A DNA stretch of 64,000 nt, taken from contig JAJNNQ010000024.1 in assembly GCA_027886175.1 (NCBI GenBank), positions 25,337,001 to 25,401,000 of the forward strand, in the 5' to 3' direction. This document shows positions 59,639-64,000 of this stretch, one piece after another. The notes below the pieces were generated by a model. It was given only the letters and a program-made list of their open reading frames with translations, had not been told where the DNA came from and did not search any database. Made by a program: the position numbers and the translations under genes. Position 1 is the stretch's first letter, and the number at the start of each line of letters is the position of its first letter. Source of the stretch: Phylloscopus collybita (taxonomy: Eukaryota; Chordata; Aves; Passeriformes; Phylloscopidae).

Positions 59639-60659
59639 CGCTGCAGAAAAGTCAGTATTCTTCACTGAAAACTGTTCTCGTAAGTTTGCTCTCTCTCTGG
59701 CCACACGAGGCTTTGCTCACCTCAGCATTTATAAAATCTTGCCATAAGAACAGGGACTAACATATGCAGGGTTCAAGAGGTGCTTGTTTTCACATCATCT
59801 TACCAGTCAGATAATTCGTGGCAACCTTTGCCAAAGGAAAAAAAAAAAAAATCTAAAAACAAAGCTGCCTTTCTGTGTGTGAAGCCAAGTGGAAACAACT
59901 GCAAGGACTGATGGCAACCTCCAGCTCCTCACAACAGAAGAGTCTTTGGTTTTCCAAATCCAATACGCTTCTGTTGGTTGGCACATCTGGCAATTAACTG
60001 TATCAGGGACTACGACAGCCATTTCTATTACCCATTCTTGTCACCACCCAAAGCATGTCCTCCCTCCCACCACAGATCCCATGACCATCAGAGTTGCAGC
60101 AGGGTCTCCAACACCATTATGCATTACCATCCAGCTCTACAAATGATCGGGATGAAGCAGCAAGTAGCCAGGGAGAAGATGGAGCACACATGTGTGTAGG
60201 AGGGGACAACACAAATGACTTATTAAGCACAGGAGAAGGCAAAATGTCAAAGCCTATCTATTCTGAGAATAATTTCTGTACAAACAAAGCAAAAGAAAAT
60301 CAATATAGATTTTCACACAGAAAACTATTTTATACATAATTGCAAACTTAGTTTAAAACACTCAGTACTTTTTCTTCAGGACTTCTAAAGAGCCTGTCTT
60401 TAAAGCTATGCCTTCTTTTGCAAACATTAGAATACATAATAAGCTTTGTACCTTTTCCCTTTGCATGCCAATATATGAACACATGTTCCAGTTCCATAAA
60501 CTCTGCACCATCTCAAAGACTGGGGTAGCAGAAGTGGACAAAAATTTAGAAGAACTGGAAGCATTAATGATTGCACAAAAATTATCATAGAACAGAAAAA
60601 AGTAGAATACAATATTCACAGAAAATAGCAGTTGCAAAGTAACGAATAGGAAAAAGTGC
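59639..60659. other. unassigned non-coding DNA
   Basis: No gene recognised; a 13-base A run at about 59839-59851. The 91-codon minus frame at 60362-60637 is unremarkable. Confidence 0.55.
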
Positions 60660-60728
60660 TACAGAATTAAAATTATTAGGTCTTAAGGGGCCCTTGGAAG
60701 TTCCTAAGTTCAACCTCCCTCACCAGCT
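60660..60728 (-). mobile_element. possible degraded CR1 3'-end fragment
   Basis: On plus, ACAGAATTAAAATTATTAGG followed by GGGGCCCTTGGAAGTTCCTAA and GTTCAACCTCCC resembles the reverse complement of a CR1 terminus (octamer tail, AAGGGACC, GTCCAACC). Only about 70 bases are recognisable and divergence is high. Confidence 0.5.
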
Positions 60729-60985
60729 TTAGGATAGGCCGTCTTCCTTTGTCTCATTTTCTCTCTTTGATTGCCACTCTAAACTTTCCATCAATTAGTT
60801 AATTTCTGGTAGTAATTTCTGGTTGTCCATCTCCTGTCTTTTTCTTTCCTTTCCTCTGTGCATGCCTGTGCATACATCACAGATCACAACCAGCTTACAC
60901 CCCCCCTCCTTGTTAAAAGTCCCACCTCTTCTGCTGACTTACTGCACTCTTAATCAAAAGGGCAGGAGGAAGCCGCCAGGATTCA

Positions 60986-61026
60986 TTCTTCCCCCTCTCT
61001 CCTCCTCTCTCCCTCCCTTTTTTCAA
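60986..61026. repeat. 41-base polypyrimidine tract
   Basis: Continuous C/T with CCTCTCTC and CTCCCTCCC units ending in a short T run. Confidence 0.85.
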
Positions 61027-61351
61027 ATGGCACAAATGTCAAACTTTCTAAAAGGATGTTTGGCATAGCAGAGTTCAGTCATGTAACGAACAAAGTCGGT
61101 ATGATCAAAAGGTTGCAGGGCTGCCCACTGCTAAAGAAGAGAGGGAAAAAAGGAAACGGGGATCTTTTCTAAAGTGTGAAAGAATGCATGAGACAACTGT
61201 TGCCACTGGAAACACCATGTCTATTAGCAGCAGTGGTGGGTCTGAAACACCAAAACCTAGGTCCAGAGTCCAGATTCCCTGAAAAATAGGGCTACTCTGA
61301 TCCAATTTTCTGCCCGTGAAGAAACAGTGATAGATACAGCTATGGAACTTA

Positions 61352-61355
<4 letters not shown>
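61027..61355. other. unassigned non-coding DNA
   Basis: Nothing recognised in this 330-base spacer. Confidence 0.55.
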
Positions 61356-61382
<27 letters not shown>

Positions 61383-61415
61383 CTTTCTTTCTTTCTTTCT
61401 TTCTTTTTTTTTTTT
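61356..61415. repeat. T27 run joined to (CTTT)n
   Basis: A run of 27 T passes into about six CTTT units and then more T. It is a compound microsatellite. Confidence 0.93.
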
Positions 61416-62012
61416 CCCCTATGTGCTTTGCATCATTCTATGGAAAATAAGTGAATCTATGTGGAAATAACAGCAGTTAGTTTTGTAGTCAAACTTGCTG
61501 AAATTAATCAGATGGAACACAGATTCACCTATCAAAAATACATTGTCTCTCTGGTATTTTTATACTGCTACCTTTCACCACAGAATTTTCATTCTTATTC
61601 TATCCACTGCTGAAAAGGAGAGAAAATTATTCCTCCCTTCTACATATCTAAGATTGTTATGATTTCATAAAGCAACTGGTTTGCAATTGTAGAGCACTTC
61701 ACAATTGCACGCTCGCATCTTCCTCTGCATTTCTGACGCAACTCTTCTGGTTTTATTCATCTGTTTATTTGCTCCACTTTGCTGAGCCCTTGTGAAAATG
61801 TTTGCATCTCCTTACCCAACATCAACATTAGAGAACAGTCCAGTTATGCCACTGGCTCCTGCAAAGCGTCTGCACCCCAGTGGCATGAAAATCGGTGGTC
61901 AGAATACTCAGCATGAAGAATCTCTCCATGAGCTCAGACGGAGTTTCCTTGCCAGAAGATAACCCCAAAAATGTAGACGAAAAAGCTCATTGTCAATATC
62001 CATTTAATAGAA
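61416..62012. other. unassigned non-coding DNA
   Basis: Nothing recognised. A TAGACGA word at about 61974 may be a trace of a further minisatellite unit. Confidence 0.5.
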
Positions 62013-62250
62013 AAATCTTAATTATAGATAGCTTTCAGTCCCAGAACAGTAGACGGGAACTTGAGATTAATTCCCCCTATGACAAAGTATGTGAACAATA
62101 ACCAGAATTTGTAATCAATACCCAGAGGAGAGAGCATCCAAATTGTAATGGGGATTTGGGATTCATTCCCAGAGGGTGTAATATATGATTTGGAACAGGT
62201 AGACTGGGATTAATTTTTGATTATGAAATATCTGAACAGCAATTTTCAAC
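62013..62250 (+). repeat. degenerate 47-48 bp minisatellite, about five units
   Basis: Units start at about 62013, 62061, 62108, 62155 and 62204. Each opens with a GATTAATTCCC-like word (CTTAATTATAG, GATTAATTCCC, AATCAATACCC, GATTCATTCCC, GATTAATTTTT). Most carry a later GAACAG/GAACAA word, and two share GAACAG(G)TAGAC followed by GGGA. Spacing of 47, 47, 47 and 49 bases holds although sequence identity is low, which argues for an old tandem array. Confidence 0.65.
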
Positions 62251-64000
62251 TTTTAATGAAGAGAGGATGTGGACACCACAATTAATATAATTTCTAAGTC
62301 TCTCCATCATATTTCAGGAGACAGATGATAGATCACAAACAGCTGTTCGGGTCACACACAAGTTAATGTGGGAGTGCCACCTAAAGGAAAGTGCACCAGG
62401 ATGAGACACTGGAGAAAGACAGGCAAAGACCAGAGTTGCACTTTCCCCATTTCTAATAAAACTTGCTTATTGCAAAGTCTGCATTAGAAGTAATTATTCC
62501 ATGTTTGCTGACTTTACATGGATAATTGTAAGTCAGAAAACATCAGTATGGGAACATGGCTTTTCTCTTACACAGGGAAAAAAGATAAAGGTGTTCCCAG
62601 GAGAAATAATTCTCACTCTGAAGGCAAATTTCAAAATAGGAGTGTACAAGGTAAAATATATAGAAGTTTACCACATCCTGGGGGAAGAATACAACCCAAA
62701 TTTCTAAAGTCCCTTTAAAGACTGTAATAAAATAGCTAATTATTTGCCTAGAATGAAGATGAGTGAGCTGTGAATCTTACCCTTTTCTGTTAGTTTCCAC
62801 AAAATAATTTTCTTTATGTTTTCCTCACAGGCCAATGAGTAATTTTAATGATTATGAGCTGCATCTGTAGCCATGTAAGACAAGACAAATTTCATCTATC
62901 TGCATATCTTGCCATGTATGAATGACTGTAACAAAGTGAATTTTCAGGACACAGTTTTTTTGTCACAGGGGTAAGAAAACCTAGCCTCCATGTCCAGCAT
63001 TCAGTACTGCTCAGTTGGAAGGAAGGCATCCAGAAGGAAAACGCCTTGCCCTGAAACAACTGACGGTAGTTGCTTCAGAAGCAGGAATAAAGATGAGATG
63101 AACCAAAGTCCTGTTTCAGATTGACACATACTTCATTCTTAATTTATCTTTTCAATCTTGTAAAGTATTTTAAAGGATGCTCTGATTTTCTAAAATGGAA
63201 GATTTACCTCTTCCATTTTATGCCTGCTATGGTAAACTTTCGGGTCTCTCACTGAAAAGAGATGAAACAACTCTGGTTCCCTGTAGCCCCACTCCTCTCC
63301 TTTCCTCTTAAGCCCTCAGACCCACATCTACCCAAGGATCATTTCCTAAGTCTCCAAAATTATATATAAGTATGCTGTCTCTGCCAGACCCTATTAATCA
63401 TAAACTTCTTCTCATTTCATTTCAGTATTAAACTCATCTTGTTCAAATCTCTAATTTTCCACACTGACAGAGAAGTTCTCTATACATCATTCAGTTCTAT
63501 TTCCTAGATACGTTCAGAATTACAAAATTCATTCAAGCCCATCTGATCTCTTCTCACTAAACCTTCTGCCTTGCACTGACTGACAGAGAAGAATTAGCCT
63601 TCTTCCTGTCAGGTATACGTCTTTTCCCCACAAAATATGTGAAAACATCCAAATACAGCCAATAACTCAGCCTGCCCTTGTACTTGTGTCTCTGCTCTAC
63701 AGAGCAGTCATCTTACGGAGCAGCAAATCCCACTGACATAATATCAGACACATTACTAATGTTTTTAAAGTAAAACCAGCTGTAGCTGCATGGCAGGGTA
63801 CCACTTATTGAAAGCAGCAATAGGGATGAAATGGTACCATCAGCACCCCTTATTCTAGTGGAAGCAGGAAAACTCACAATGAAGTCATGCCACAAAGTGA
63901 TACTGCTGAGCCTAATACATGACAGGTCCTTTTAAGGGTAAGGTTAGTAAAATTTGCCAACCACCATTTTCCTCAGTGACCCAATCTCATATTAAACCCA
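62251..64000. other. unassigned non-coding DNA with a perfect hairpin
   Basis: No gene recognised. TAAAATGGAAGA at 63191-63202 is exactly complementary to TCTTCCATTTTA at 63209-63220 with loop TTTACC, giving a 12-bp perfect stem. Otherwise AT-rich with only short frames. Confidence 0.55.

Noticed and set aside
1..64000. CRISPR arrays, operons, ribosome binding sites or prophage
   Set aside because: The repeats, base composition and lack of coding density indicate vertebrate nuclear DNA; no spaced identical repeats of CRISPR type exist.

Overview
The window reads as vertebrate, and most likely songbird (passerine), nuclear DNA. It is CpG-poor, holds no dense coding, and its recognisable interspersed repeats are chicken-repeat-1 (CR1) LINE 3' ends. 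It also holds a composite SINE at about 52,966-53,113: a tRNA-Ile-like head with a CR1-like tail, the architecture known from the zebra finch TguSINE1 family. No mammalian-type Alu or L1 sequence was seen. CR1 alone points to a bird or other sauropsid; the SINE is what narrows it to passerines.

I could not recognise any protein-coding exon, rRNA, functional tRNA or CRISPR array. The longest open frames (about 140-183 codons) are within chance expectation for six frames over 64 kb, sit in GC-rich or simple-sequence stretches, and match no family I recognise. The window is therefore best described as intergenic or deep-intronic DNA. The locus cannot be named from the sequence.

Layout. 1-9.9 kb: AT-rich unique DNA with several homopolymer and microsatellite tracts, including a (GAAAAA)n hexamer array and a 51-base T run. 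9.97-10.6 kb: a GC-rich but not CpG-rich patch. 11.1 kb: two interleaved perfect inverted repeats. 17.86-18.21 kb: an 18-bp motif (TTTATCTT-N3-TAAACAG) repeated four times. 22.1-22.3 kb: a C21/A11 homopolymer junction followed by a CR1 tail. 22.3-36.2 kb: mostly unique DNA, with an unassigned minus-strand open frame near 34 kb and a perfect forkhead-type palindrome at 34.77 kb. 36.18-36.57 kb: the only convincing CpG island, flanked by an AT-rich block that looks like conserved non-coding DNA. 37-52 kb: unique DNA with a G-quadruplex-capable run at 51.2 kb. 52.4-53.1 kb: antisense CR1 followed by the SINE. 54.4-54.7 kb: simple-sequence cluster with a 33-bp tandem duplication. 59.2-59.6 kb: the longest CR1 copy (about 450 bp). 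60.7 kb: a CR1 scrap. 62.0-62.25 kb: a degenerate 47-48 bp minisatellite.

A short motif family (GGGCCAAATyCTGyTCTcA) occurs three times, at 5.98, 27.62 and 48.19 kb, and looks like an old dispersed repeat outside the CR1/SINE copies. The most useful functional leads are the CpG island, the 18-bp motif cluster and the forkhead palindrome; all remain inference without conservation or transcript data.
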